This document shows positions 50,530 to 58,931 of a DNA stretch of 64,000 bases, piece after piece (the stretch's first letter is position 1; every line of letters begins with the position of its first letter). Below the pieces are notes generated by a model. The model did not search any database. It was not told the origin of the DNA and worked only from the letters and a program-made list of their open reading frames with translations. Source of the stretch: Streptomyces sp. Ag109_O5-1 (lineage in GTDB: Bacteria; Actinomycetota; Actinomycetes; Streptomycetales; Streptomycetaceae). The stretch lies in NCBI RefSeq assembly GCF_003814875.1, contig NZ_RKQF01000001.1:682001-746000 (forward strand), given 5' to 3'. The position numbers were made by a program, and so were the translations under genes.

Positions 50530-51033
50530 CTACCGCTCGAGCCGGAAGGTGGCCAGGTCGACATCCTGCGTGGCGCCGGGAGGCGGACTCGTCGCGCCGC
50601 CGGGCGCGAGCCGCGCCCCGGGGGCCGCGGGTGCGGCGCGGACCACGGCGACCTGGACGGCCTCCTCCGGTGCGGGCAGGAGCACGGTGAAGGCACCGCG
50701 CGGCTCCACGTCGACCCGTGTGATCGGCTGCGAATGCTCCTCCGGGAAGACCTCGGCGCTCTCCCGGAAGGCCCCGCGGGCGGGAACGCGGGCCAGGCGC
50801 TGTCCCTTGTCGTCCCGGGTCTCGACGAAATTGCCGGGACGTACCTCGGGATGGGCGTCGAAGCCGCTGATGACCGCGTCGACCGGCTGCTGGGAGACGA
50901 GGCGGACCGAGCCGGTTCGACGGGGGTGCCGGGGGCGGTACGGCGTGGTGCGAGGCCGGCGCGGGATGCGTTCACATGGTAGCTCCGGCCGATCATGAGC
51001 GCCCGTCGGCACGGTGGCCGCACCGGCGGGCAC
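50530..51033 (-). CDS. hypothetical protein upstream of the M64 peptidase
   Basis: 167 residues from GTG 51033. The start is uncertain; the first 40 residues are Arg/Pro-rich and may not be translated. The conserved-looking part is TGSVRLVSQQPVDAVISGFD, AHPEVRPGNFVETRDDKGQR, ESAEVFPEEHSQPITRVDVE, then PRGAFTVLLPAPEEAVQVAV. This has beta-rich character without a known motif. It ends 9 bp before the M64 ATG, so the two genes are probably co-translated and functionally linked. I do not recognise the family. Confidence 0.65.
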   Translation of the reverse strand: MPAGAATVPTGAHDRPELPCERIPRRPRTTPYRPRHPRRTGSVRLVSQQPVDAVISGFDAHPEVRPGNFVETRDDKGQRLARVPARGAFRESAEVFPEEHSQPITRVDVEPRGAFTVLLPAPEEAVQVAVVRAAPAAPGARLAPGGATSPPPGATQDVDLATFRLER

Positions 51034-51065
51034 TCTCGGCCGTTGGCGATGTCCGGCTCGCTCCC

Positions 51066-52259
51066 CTACGCCACCGTGTGCGGTATCCAGACGGCGGCGT
51101 GGAAGGGCCCGTTGACAGACACCGGGTCGGCGGGCGGAAGTGCCGCGCTGCCTGCGACGACGCCGTGGCGGTCGACCTGCGTCGCGGCGGAGTTGAGGCC
51201 GCCGAGGGAGGCCAGGTAGGTGAAGTCGCCGTTGTCGACGCGGGCGACGAAGGCGAAGGAGTTGGGGGCGAAGTTGTCGCCGACCACGAAGTGTCCTCTG
51301 ATCTGCTTGACTTCGGTGACACCACGTCCGGAGCCGATCGTGGCACTCGTGTGCGTGATGAGGTCGTACGAGCTGGAGAGCAGGCTGTCGCCGCCGACCA
51401 CGGTGTTCCCGCTGATCAGCTGAGCGGTCAGGAAGTGGAACCCCAGGTCCGTGCGGATACCGGTGCGCAGGTCGTAGGCGTATCCGGAGATGCTGTTGCC
51501 GGCCGTCCGGGACTGGCCGACCACGGTGGAACCGCTGATGTCGTTGGCTGTGCTGGAGCTGCCGCCGAGGGTGCCGAGGTCGGTCATCGTGCGGGTGCGC
51601 AGGTTGTACGCGAAGCCGTGCGTCGTGCCGGCAGGGGTGTCCGGCAGGGAGGAGTCGCCCACGACGAGCGAACCGCTGACGGCTGCGGCGGTGCTGTCGC
51701 CCGACGGGCCGGCGAGGCTGCCGAGATCGGTCATGGTCCGGGTGCGCAGGCTGTACGCGAACGCGTGGGTGACCGCGTCGCCGGAGAGCGACGACGTCCC
51801 CACCACGGTGTCACCGTCGAGGCCGGTGATGTCGGTGCTGCTGCCGCCGAGCGTGCCGATGTCGACGAGCCGGCGGGTCCGGAGGTCGTAGACGAATCCA
51901 TGAGCCGGTCCACCGGCGGACAGGTCCGACTCCCCGACGACGTGGTCCCCCTCCACGCCGGTCGCCCGGCTGGAGTCCCCCAGCGTGCCGATATCGGTCA
52001 TGGTGTGTCTGCGCAGGTCGTAGACGAAGGCGTGTTCGGCGGCGTCGCCGCTCGTCAGTGAACTCCCGACGACCGTACGGCCGTCGATGGCGGTCGCCTC
52101 GCTGCGGGTACCGCCGAGGGTACCGAGGTCCTGCACGGTGTACTGCACGGACCCCGCCGCCGGCTCCGCGGACGGCCTGCCGGCCCCGTACGCCGGACCG
52201 GCGCCCACGGCCAGCAGGCCCGCGCCCACCAGAGTCCAGGCACGTAAACGTATGCGCAT
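51066..52259 (-). CDS. secreted HAF-repeat protein
   Basis: 397 residues. A signal peptide (MRIRLRAWTLVGAGLLAVGA, GPAYG) is followed by eight repeats of about 45 residues with the HAF pattern: MTDLGTLGGSSSTANDISGS, TVVGQS; HAFVYDLRRHTMTDIGTLG; HGFAYNLRTRTMTDLGTLGG. The repeats should form a beta-propeller outside the cell. AGGGGGG precedes the ATG. The family is common in Streptomyces and plant-associated bacteria; the role is unknown. It lies upstream of the small ORF and the M64 peptidase on the same strand. Confidence 0.87.
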   Translation of the reverse strand: MRIRLRAWTLVGAGLLAVGAGPAYGAGRPSAEPAAGSVQYTVQDLGTLGGTRSEATAIDGRTVVGSSLTSGDAAEHAFVYDLRRHTMTDIGTLGDSSRATGVEGDHVVGESDLSAGGPAHGFVYDLRTRRLVDIGTLGGSSTDITGLDGDTVVGTSSLSGDAVTHAFAYSLRTRTMTDLGSLAGPSGDSTAAAVSGSLVVGDSSLPDTPAGTTHGFAYNLRTRTMTDLGTLGGSSSTANDISGSTVVGQSRTAGNSISGYAYDLRTGIRTDLGFHFLTAQLISGNTVVGGDSLLSSSYDLITHTSATIGSGRGVTEVKQIRGHFVVGDNFAPNSFAFVARVDNGDFTYLASLGGLNSAATQVDRHGVVAGSAALPPADPVSVNGPFHAAVWIPHTVA

Positions 52260-52503
52260 GATGCCCCCCTGAAACGATCGGTCTGAACGAGCATGGTTCG
52301 GCGGACGACTGTGCCCTCCCCGGCACGGGCCGACCGGTTGCCGCACAGCCCTCACTTGTACATCAGTTCCGATGGGTCACACAGTGGGCGTTCGGCCACG
52401 AACAAGACGTTCGCGACCACCGCCGGGACGCGGGCCGAGGGCGTCTGCTGCGGCGCAGGGTGGCGGTGGATTCTCGCGACGCGCCCGGCAAGGGTGCGCC
52501 ACG

Positions 52504-53190
52504 ATGAGCGCCATGGCCGACGGAATTGCATGGCTCGCCGCTCCCCGTTCGATCGCCTTCGGCGGCTACAGCGTGGTGCTCGCCCGAGGGCTGGACGCCG
52601 AGGAGCTGGTTTCGGCTCACCTCGACGGTGTTCGGCCCGGCGCGCACGGTCCGCAGCCTGGGCCGTCTCACCGCCAAGGAGCTGATCGCTGCCGTGGAGG
52701 ACGACAGTTGGGGTCCCTACCCCGCGACAGGCCTGCGTCATGGAGAGATCGACGAGTGGGTCTTCGTGGTCAAGTACGACGGCTGGCAGGCGGAGTTCGG
52801 ATCGCAGGCACCGGTCTCCCGGGGTGGCGCACATGTCTTCGAGCTGGAATTCGAAGAGGAGAACGGCAAGCCGGTACCGCCCCAGTTCTCCTGTCTCCAT
52901 GACGATCGCCTCGTGTGTGCCTTCAACCTCCACCTGGACGGATCATGGGGCTACGACGGGATACAGGGGGACCGCGAGGTGGCGGTCGGCATCGAGGAAA
53001 TGCCGGCTGCTGCCGGTCTGCCGGACGCCGACATGCCTCGCCGCGACGTGCACCGCACTGCACCGCACCGCACCGCACCGCACCGCACCGCACTGGAGAT
53101 CATCGAACGGTAGTTCGTCCTGTCCCTGCCGCGCGGCCAGGTCCTGGAGGCCGCGCTCCCCGCCGTGATCCTGGAGCAGGAGGCGCCGCT
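52504..53190 (+). pseudogene. DUF6461 family protein, frameshifted and prematurely stopped
   Basis: ATG 52504 (MSAMADGIAWLAAPRSIAFG, GYSVVLARGLDAEELVSAHL) begins a DUF6461-type protein. Near 52627 one extra G shifts the frame; the rest is in the other frame: TVFGPARTVRSLGRLTAKEL, EIDEWVFVVKYDGWQAEFGS, RGGAHVFELEFEEENGKPVP, FNLHLDGSWGYDGIQGDREV. A TAG at 53111 interrupts what would continue FVLSLPRGQVLEAALPAVIL, EQEA. A pentanucleotide repeat (53051-53095) has also inflated the HRTA segment. DUF6461 proteins are Streptomyces-specific, of unknown function. Two independent lesions make it a pseudogene. Confidence 0.75.
53051..53095 (+). repeat. pentanucleotide repeat CACCG x9 in DUF6461 pseudogene
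   Basis: Nine 5-bp units (CACCG, two of them CACTG) encode H-R-T-A-P repeats. The ancestral segment was probably three units (HRTALEII), so the tract has grown by 30 bp. Confidence 0.8.
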
Positions 53191-53219
53191 ACGGCGGCGG
53201 GGCCCCACCACGGCAGGGC

Positions 53220-53783
53220 CTAGCTCCCCGCCGCCACGGCCTTCAGTTCGGTCAGTGACTCGCGGAGCAGGTCGGCCAGTTCGCGCTGTTCGGCGGGGGC
53301 GATCCAGCGTTCGTAGCCGATCTTGAAGACGGCGATCCCGGCCTCGGCGGCGAGGGCGGCGGCGGGGTCCGGGACGCCTCGGGCGCGCAGGGCTTCCGTC
53401 ACCGAAGTGCAGAGAGTGGCGAGTTTGATCAGTTCGCGTTCCTGGAGTTCCGGGTGCGAGCCCACGACGGACTGCCGCTGCCGGGAGTGCTCGCGTTCCG
53501 GGAACACCGCCGCGACCGCCTCCAGCCCCGCCGCCACGACGTCGATCGGCACGGCGGACGGGGGCGCCTCGGCGACCGCCGTCGTGAACACCTGCTGCAG
53601 CACCTCCGAGCCGCCGAACAGCACCTCACGCTTGTCGGCGTAGTGCCGGAAGTAGGTGCGCTCGGTGAGTCCGGCCCGCCGGGCGATCTCCGCCACCGTG
53701 GTCTGTTCGTAGCCGCGCTCGCCGAACAGTTCCAGCGCCGCCCGCGCCAGGCGCTCCCGTGTGTTCGGCTCCCATCTACCCAT
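53220..53783 (-). CDS. TetR/AcrR family transcriptional regulator
   Basis: 187 residues. Helix-turn-helix: RERLARAALELFGERGYEQT, TVAEIARRAGLTERTYFRHY, ADKREVLFGGSEVL. The C-terminal domain is TetR_C-like (LIKLATLCTSVTEALRARGV, FKIGYERWIAPAEQRELADL). It is divergent from the epimerase gene, with twin operator-like repeats between, so it very likely represses that gene and itself. This TetR-epimerase pairing recurs in Streptomyces. Confidence 0.92.
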   Translation of the reverse strand: MGRWEPNTRERLARAALELFGERGYEQTTVAEIARRAGLTERTYFRHYADKREVLFGGSEVLQQVFTTAVAEAPPSAVPIDVVAAGLEAVAAVFPEREHSRQRQSVVGSHPELQERELIKLATLCTSVTEALRARGVPDPAAALAAEAGIAVFKIGYERWIAPAEQRELADLLRESLTELKAVAAGS

Positions 53784-53801
53784 GGCCGGATCCTACGCGA
53801 T

Positions 53802-53852
53802 GACAGTCCCTGACATCAGTGCTACCGTCGATGACGACAGTCACTGACATCA
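53802..53852. promoter_or_regulatory. twin 17-bp operator-like repeats between tetR and epimerase
   Basis: GACAGTCCCTGACATCA (53802-53818) and GACAGTCACTGACATCA (53836-53852) differ by one base and are spaced 34 bp. The core CAGTCACTG is palindromic. They fit two TetR dimers. Confidence 0.65.
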
Positions 53853-53903
53853 CTCGATGCCGCCCGACGGCATCGACACCCACTCGTGGTCTGAGGTACT
53901 CCC

Positions 53904-54812
53904 ATGCGCATCTTCGTCACCGGCGCTTCCGGCTGGCTCGGTTCCGCCCTCGTCCCCGATCTCCTCGGCGCGGGGCACGAGGTCACCGGCCTCGCCCGCT
54001 CCGACGCCTCCGCCGCCGCACTCTCCGGGGCCGGAGCCGGTGTGGTCCGGGGCACGATCGACGACCTCGACGTCCTCGGCACGGCCGCCGCCGCGTCGGA
54101 CGGCGTGGTCCATCTCGCCTTCAAGCACGACATCGCCTTCACCGGCGACTTCGCGGGCGCCGCGCAGGCCGACCGCCGGGCCGTCGACACTCTCGCCGAC
54201 GCGCTGGCGGGCAGCGGGCGCCCCCTGGTGGTCGCCGGCGGGTTCATGGGCTTCACACCGGGGCGCACGGTGACCGAACGGGACATGCCGACGACCGACG
54301 GATCGGCGCTGTCGGAGCGCGCGGCCACCGCCACGGCGGTACTGGCCGCGGCCGAGCGGGGCGTGCGCTCGTCGGTGGTCCGGCTGTCACCGACCTGCCA
54401 CGGTGACGGGGACGCCGGGTTCATGGCGTCCCTCGTCGCCCTCGCCCGCGCCACGGGCGTCTCCGGCTACCTCGGTGACGGCTCCAACCGCTGGCCCGCC
54501 GTCCACCGCCTGGACGCGGCCCGGCTGTTCCGGCTCGCGGTGGAGCGGGCACCGGCCGGATCCGTACTGCACGGGGTCGCCGACGACGGCGTCGAGATCC
54601 GCGCCGTGGCGGAGGTGATAGGCCGTCATCTGGACGTCCCGACGGCCCCGGTCGCCCCCGAGGACGCCCCGGCCCACTTCACCTGGCTGGCCGGCCTCAT
54701 CGGCCAGGACCTCCCCGCGTCCAGCGCCCTCACCCGCGAACTCCTCGACTGGCGCCCGCTGGGACCGGGTCTCCTGGAGGACCTGGAGAAGGGACACTAC
54801 TTCCGTACCTGA
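53904..54812 (+). CDS. NAD(P)-dependent epimerase/dehydratase-like extended SDR
   Basis: 302 residues. The cofactor motif is IFVTGASGWLGSALVPDLLG (TGxxGxxG). HLAFKHDIAFTGDFAGAAQA and VVRLSPTCHGDGDAGFMASL match atypical SDRs used as alcohol or isoprenoid reductases. The YxxxK motif is not clearly visible, which fits the atypical group. RWPAVHRLDAARLFRLAVER is family-typical. It is divergent from its probable repressor (TetR). Confidence 0.87.
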   Translation: MRIFVTGASGWLGSALVPDLLGAGHEVTGLARSDASAAALSGAGAGVVRGTIDDLDVLGTAAAASDGVVHLAFKHDIAFTGDFAGAAQADRRAVDTLADALAGSGRPLVVAGGFMGFTPGRTVTERDMPTTDGSALSERAATATAVLAAAERGVRSSVVRLSPTCHGDGDAGFMASLVALARATGVSGYLGDGSNRWPAVHRLDAARLFRLAVERAPAGSVLHGVADDGVEIRAVAEVIGRHLDVPTAPVAPEDAPAHFTWLAGLIGQDLPASSALTRELLDWRPLGPGLLEDLEKGHYFRT

Positions 54813-54831
54813 CCCCGTGAACCCGTCAGGT
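54807..54831. terminator. hairpin between convergent epimerase and DHFR-like genes
   Basis: ACCTGAC / GTCAGGT form a 7-bp stem with an 11-nt loop. The left arm contains the epimerase stop and the right arm reaches the stop of the convergent gene. Confidence 0.6.
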
Positions 54832-55397
54832 CACCGGTTCGCCACGCGGTAGCAGAGGTAGACGACTCCCGAGCCGAAGGTGCGGGTCTGCACGAGTTCC
54901 AGATCCACCCGGCGCTCGTGCCGGGGAAAGAACGGGATGCCTCCGCCGACCAGCACCGGGTAGACCACGGTCCGGTACTCGTCGATCAGGCCCAGCGCAG
55001 CCGCCTCTGCGGCGAGAGTCGCGCCGCCGATCGCGATCTCCCCCTCCCCCGGTTCGGCTCGCAACCGCTCGATCTCCTCCGCGAGGCCTCCGCGGGCCGG
55101 CCGGGCATTTCCCTGCACCTCTGACAGCGTGGTGGAGAACACCACCTTCGGGAGCCGCTTCCAGAGCGCGGTCCACTCGAGTTCCGGGGCACCGAGCGAC
55201 GGATCCTGGTCGGCGGTCTCCCAGTACAGCATCGTCTCGTACAGCCGTCGTCCCAGCAGGTGGACGCCGACCCCTCGGATCTCGTCGATCCAGAAGCGGA
55301 AGACCTCTGCGTCCGGCGCCGCCCAGGCGAAGCCGCCGTCCGGCCCGACGACATAGCCGTCGAGTGAGACGCCCATCGAATAGGTCACCCTGCGCAT
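54831..55397 (-). CDS. dihydrofolate reductase family protein (RibD C-terminal-like)
   Basis: 188 residues. The pattern is RVTYSMGVSLDGYVVGPDGG, IRGVGVHLLGRRLYETMLYW, GEIAIGGATLAAEAAALGLI, DEYRTVVYPVLVGGGIPFFP, which is the RibD_C/YwjB-type DHFR superfamily. These proteins bind NADPH and are usually paralogues without known substrate. It ends at the hairpin shared with the epimerase gene. Confidence 0.9.
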   Translation of the reverse strand: MRRVTYSMGVSLDGYVVGPDGGFAWAAPDAEVFRFWIDEIRGVGVHLLGRRLYETMLYWETADQDPSLGAPELEWTALWKRLPKVVFSTTLSEVQGNARPARGGLAEEIERLRAEPGEGEIAIGGATLAAEAAALGLIDEYRTVVYPVLVGGGIPFFPRHERRVDLELVQTRTFGSGVVYLCYRVANR

Positions 55398-55527
55398 GAG
55401 AAGTCCTCCTCGGTCACCGGTTCGGCAGTAGGACCGCCGGACGCCGCGGAACTCATCGCGGCTCGCGGGATCCCCCGGGAAGATCGCCTCACCAGGGAGG
55501 AGAGAATGCCGGTCGCCCGGGGATTCA

Positions 55528-56397
55528 TCAGGCCGGTGGCTGGATGTAGTCCTCCAAGCGGGCTACGGCGAACCCCTGCTCATGGATGCGCCGGAGCAGG
55601 TTGGCGAACATCCGCGTCATCGTGGCGCCCTTGAGCTCGGACGGCCCGCGGAAGTGGGCGAGGATGATGTCTCCGGGGCGCAGCTTCTTGTCCGCCGTCT
55701 GGTACTGCATATTGCGAATCTGCATGGACTCCCGCCACCACACGATCGCTCGGGGTCCGCACTCGCCGACCGCGATCCTGGTGTCGCTGTTGTACGCGCC
55801 GTAGGGCGGCCGGAACAGCAGCGGTGCGGTGCCGTACTCCCTGGTGAGGATCTTCTGGTCGCCGCACACCTCTTCCTTCTGGCGGGCCAGCGGGATGGTG
55901 TTCATGACGGGGTGGTGCAGGGTGTGGTTCTGGATGTGGTTGCCCAGCGCCTGCAGCGGCTTGAAATACGCGTAGTCCGCTTTGATGGCGTCGTTCATCA
56001 GGAACATCGTGATGGGTATCCTCAAGTCCCGCATCATCTCGATGAACTTGGGATCCTTCTCCTGCCCGTCGTCCACGGTGATGAAGACGACCTTCTGCGC
56101 GGTCGGTATGTGGGTGAAGACCGGAACGGTTCCGGTGGCGGAGAGCTTCACCGGCTTGTCGGCCGGCGGCTGCGGTGCGGTGGACAGAGGCGTCAGGCCC
56201 CACTTGTGCCAGACCGCGGCGTCAGAACTTTTCGGCGCGGTTCTGCTGGTGCCGCCCGGTGCGGCGGACTGCGAGGCGCGAGCCGTGTGACCGGTTCCGC
56301 CCACCGCGCCCGCACCACAACCGCCGACGGCCAGGGCCACTGCGGCCGTCCCCGTCACCGACCGGTACAACCTGCCCCGACTGCTGCACCGCTCCAC
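55528..56397 (-). CDS. polysaccharide deacetylase family lipoprotein
   Basis: 289 residues. A short signal with lipobox-like VALAVGGC suggests a lipoprotein. The NodB homology domain has VVFITVDDGQEKDPKFIEMM (metal-binding Asp), NHIQNHTLHHPVMNTIPLAR (HTLHH histidines), and LLFRPPYGAYNSDTRIA. These three metal and catalytic motifs are intact, although motif 1 is TVDDG rather than TFDDG. Predicted activity: N- or O-deacetylation of a cell-wall or extracellular polysaccharide. It is monocistronic. Confidence 0.88.
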   Translation of the reverse strand: MERCSSRGRLYRSVTGTAAVALAVGGCGAGAVGGTGHTARASQSAAPGGTSRTAPKSSDAAVWHKWGLTPLSTAPQPPADKPVKLSATGTVPVFTHIPTAQKVVFITVDDGQEKDPKFIEMMRDLRIPITMFLMNDAIKADYAYFKPLQALGNHIQNHTLHHPVMNTIPLARQKEEVCGDQKILTREYGTAPLLFRPPYGAYNSDTRIAVGECGPRAIVWWRESMQIRNMQYQTADKKLRPGDIILAHFRGPSELKGATMTRMFANLLRRIHEQGFAVARLEDYIQPPA

Positions 56398-56859
56398 AGT
56401 TCCCGTCCCTCAGCTGACATCCGACCCCTGATCCGCCGAAGGTAACCCGACAATACGAAAAACGATCAATAGTCGGGTGTGATTCCGTAAAGCATGCTGC
56501 ACAAGACCGTGAACCCACGGCCCGAACCGGCCATCTGACGCATCCGGTCATGCCGTGCTCGGCACTGCCGACGTCTTCGGTCCTCGGCAGGGTCCGCGCG
56601 CGCCGCCCACGTGACCTTCGCGGCGACAAGGTCGATACTGCCGTCAGCGACACCCGCGACCCTGCCGGCCACCTCACCCCCTGCGAGCCTGACGACCCGT
56701 CATCGACGTCAGCACCGAGTCAGCATCACCCCTGCCACGACCTGCCCCCGACCGCTACGGACCGTCACCGAACACCTGGTTCGGAAGTCCCCCGCATCCG
56801 CTCTGACCTGCGATGACGCAGGCCAAGGGCTAGGCTGCTAATGTCACTGGGAGGTACCC
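56398..56859. other. intergenic region upstream of dhaK, no gene recognised
   Basis: No frame has convincing coding character. A short perfect dyad CCTGCG-ATGA-CGCAGG (56807-56822) lies 37 bp before the dhaK start and could be an operator or leader hairpin. GGGAGG precedes the dhaK ATG. Confidence 0.5.
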
Positions 56860-57852
56860 ATGAAGATGCTCATCAACGTTCCGGAAACCGTGGTGGCGGA
56901 TGCGCTGCGGGGCATCGCGGCCGCTCATCCCGATCTCACCGTGGACGTGGAGAACCGGGTGATCGTACGGCGGGACGCCCCCGTGGCCGGTCAGGTCGGG
57001 CTGGTCTCGGGCGGGGGTTCGGGGCACGAGCCGTTGCACGGCGGGTTCGTCGGTCCCGGGATGCTGTCGGCGGCCTGCCCCGGTGAGGTGTTCACCTCTC
57101 CCGTTCCCGACCAGATGGCACGGGCCGCCGCGGCCGTGGACAGCGGAGCCGGTGTGCTGTTCATCGTGAAGAACTACACGGGTGACGTGCTCAACTTCGA
57201 CATGGCCGCCGAACTCGCCGAGGACGAGGGCATCCAGGTCGGAAAAGTCCTGGTCAACGACGACGTGGCCGTCACCGACAGCCTCTACACCGCCGGCCGC
57301 CGCGGTACCGGCGCCACCCTGTTCGTGGAGAAGATCGCGGGCGCCGCGGCCGCCGAGGGGCAGCCGTTGGAGCGGGTGGAGGCCATCGGGCGGCAGGTGA
57401 ACGAGAACTCGCGCAGCTTCGGCGTGGCACTGAGCGCCTGTACGACCCCGGCCAAGGGCACCCCGACCTTCGATCTGCCCCCGGGCGAGCTGGAGTTGGG
57501 CATCGGCATCCATGGTGAGCCGGGCCGCGAACGGCGGGCCATGATGACCTCCGGCGAGATCGCCGACTTCTCCGTAAACGCCGTCCTGGAGGACATGCCA
57601 CCGCGCAACCCGGTACTCGTCCTGGTCAACGGCATGGGTGCCACCCCGCTGCTGGAGCTGTACGGCTTCAACGCCGAGGTCCAGCGCGTGCTCGCCGAGC
57701 GCGGGGTCACCGTGGCCCGCACCCTGGTCGGCAACTACGTGACCTCCCTGGACATGGCCGGCGCCTCGGTCACCCTCTGCCAGCTCGACGAGGACCTGCT
57801 GCGGCTGTGGGACGCGCCGGTGAAGACGCCGGCCCTGCGCTGGGGGATGTGA
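56860..57852 (+). CDS. dhaK: dihydroxyacetone kinase subunit DhaK
   Basis: 330 residues, normal for DhaK. VGLVSGGGSGHEPLHGGFVG, GMLSAACPGEVFTSPVPDQM, KNYTGDVLNFDMAAELA, and ELGIGIHGEPGRER with the histidine that binds dihydroxyacetone covalently. GGGAGG lies 6-7 nt before the ATG. It forms with dhaL and dhaM a PTS-dependent dihydroxyacetone kinase that phosphorylates dihydroxyacetone to DHAP. Confidence 0.95.
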   Translation: MKMLINVPETVVADALRGIAAAHPDLTVDVENRVIVRRDAPVAGQVGLVSGGGSGHEPLHGGFVGPGMLSAACPGEVFTSPVPDQMARAAAAVDSGAGVLFIVKNYTGDVLNFDMAAELAEDEGIQVGKVLVNDDVAVTDSLYTAGRRGTGATLFVEKIAGAAAAEGQPLERVEAIGRQVNENSRSFGVALSACTTPAKGTPTFDLPPGELELGIGIHGEPGRERRAMMTSGEIADFSVNAVLEDMPPRNPVLVLVNGMGATPLLELYGFNAEVQRVLAERGVTVARTLVGNYVTSLDMAGASVTLCQLDEDLLRLWDAPVKTPALRWGM

Positions 57853-57900
57853 GCGGGGAACAGCACCGACCCGCGTCCGTACGCAACGCAAGGAGATCCA

Positions 57901-58500
57901 GTGCTCGACGCCGAATTCTTCCGCCGCTGGATGGCGGCGACCGCCACCTCCGTGGACCGCGAGGCGGAGCGGCTCACCGCCCTCGACTCCCCCATCGGGG
58001 ACGCCGACCACGGCAGCAACCTCCAGCGCGGGTTCAAGGCGGTCACGGCCGCGTTGGAGAAGGACTCACCCGACACCCCGGGGGCCGTGCTGACGCTCGC
58101 CGGACGTGTGCTGATCTCGACGGTCGGCGGCGCGTCCGGGCCGCTGTACGGGACGCTGCTGCGCAGCACCGGCAAGGCGCTCGGCGACGCGGCCGAGGTC
58201 GGCGAGGAACAGTTCGCCGAGGCGCTGCGGGCGGGGGTGGACAAGGTGATGGCGCTCGGCGGTGCCGCGCCCGGGGACAAGACGATGATCGACGCCCTGG
58301 TGCCGGCCCTGGACGCACTCGGCGACGGGTTCGGCGCGGCGCGTGCCGCCGCCGAGCAGGGCGCCGAGGCGACGATTCCGCTGCAGGCCCGCAAGGGCCG
58401 GGCCAGCTACCTCGGCGAGCGCAGCATCGGCCACCAGGACCCGGGCGCCACCTCGTCGGCCCTGCTCATCGCGGGGCTGGAGGAGGCGTCCGGTGAGTGA
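57901..58500 (+). CDS. dhaL: dihydroxyacetone kinase ADP-binding subunit DhaL
   Basis: 199 residues. The nucleotide/Mg site is DSPIGDADHGSNLQRGFKAV, then GGASGPLYGTLLRSTGKALG, GDKTMIDALVPALDALGDGF and the C-terminal RKGRASYLGERSIGHQDPGA. GTG 57901 has AAGGAG 6 nt upstream. It overlaps dhaM by 8 bp. Confidence 0.95.
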   Translation: MLDAEFFRRWMAATATSVDREAERLTALDSPIGDADHGSNLQRGFKAVTAALEKDSPDTPGAVLTLAGRVLISTVGGASGPLYGTLLRSTGKALGDAAEVGEEQFAEALRAGVDKVMALGGAAPGDKTMIDALVPALDALGDGFGAARAAAEQGAEATIPLQARKGRASYLGERSIGHQDPGATSSALLIAGLEEASGE

Positions 58501-58903
58501 CGACAAGCTGGTCGGGATCGTGCTGGTGTCGCACAGCGCGGAGGTCGCCGCGTCCGTCGCGGAGCTGGCCAAGGGGCTGGCGGGCGGGGCCACGGCGGTG
58601 CCGGTCGCCGCCGCCGGCGGTACCGAGGGCGGCGGGATCGGCACCAGCGCCGAGCTGATCGCCGCCGCGGCCGCGGCCGTGGACCGGGGTGCCGGGGTCG
58701 CCGTCCTCACCGACCTGGGCAGCGCGGTGCTCACGGTGAAGGCGCTGCTCGCCGAGGGCGACGAACTCCCGGACGGCACCCGCCTGGTGGACGCCCCGTT
58801 CGTCGAGGGCGCGGTGGCCGCGGTCGTCACGGCGGCCACCGGGGCGGACCTCGGCGCGGTGGAGTCGGCGGCCGCCGAGGCGTACACCTACCGCAAGGTC
58901 TGA
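58493..58903 (+). CDS. dhaM: PTS-dependent dihydroxyacetone kinase phosphotransferase subunit DhaM (EIIA-Man domain only)
   Basis: 136 residues. VGIVLVSHSAEVAASVAELA contains the phosphorylated histidine of the EIIA-mannose fold, and GAGVAVLTDLGSAVLTVKAL is family-typical. E. coli DhaM additionally carries HPr and EI-like domains; here only EIIA is present, so general HPr/EI must donate the phosphate. GTG 58493 overlaps the dhaL stop by 8 bp. Confidence 0.92.
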   Translation: MSDDKLVGIVLVSHSAEVAASVAELAKGLAGGATAVPVAAAGGTEGGGIGTSAELIAAAAAAVDRGAGVAVLTDLGSAVLTVKALLAEGDELPDGTRLVDAPFVEGAVAAVVTAATGADLGAVESAAAEAYTYRKV

Positions 58904-58931
58904 ACCCCCTGGAACCCCCTACGAGAACCCC

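Noticed and set aside
56807..56822. Riboswitch or attenuator before dhaK
   Set aside because: Only a 6-bp stem is visible, too little for a riboswitch; noted as a possible operator.
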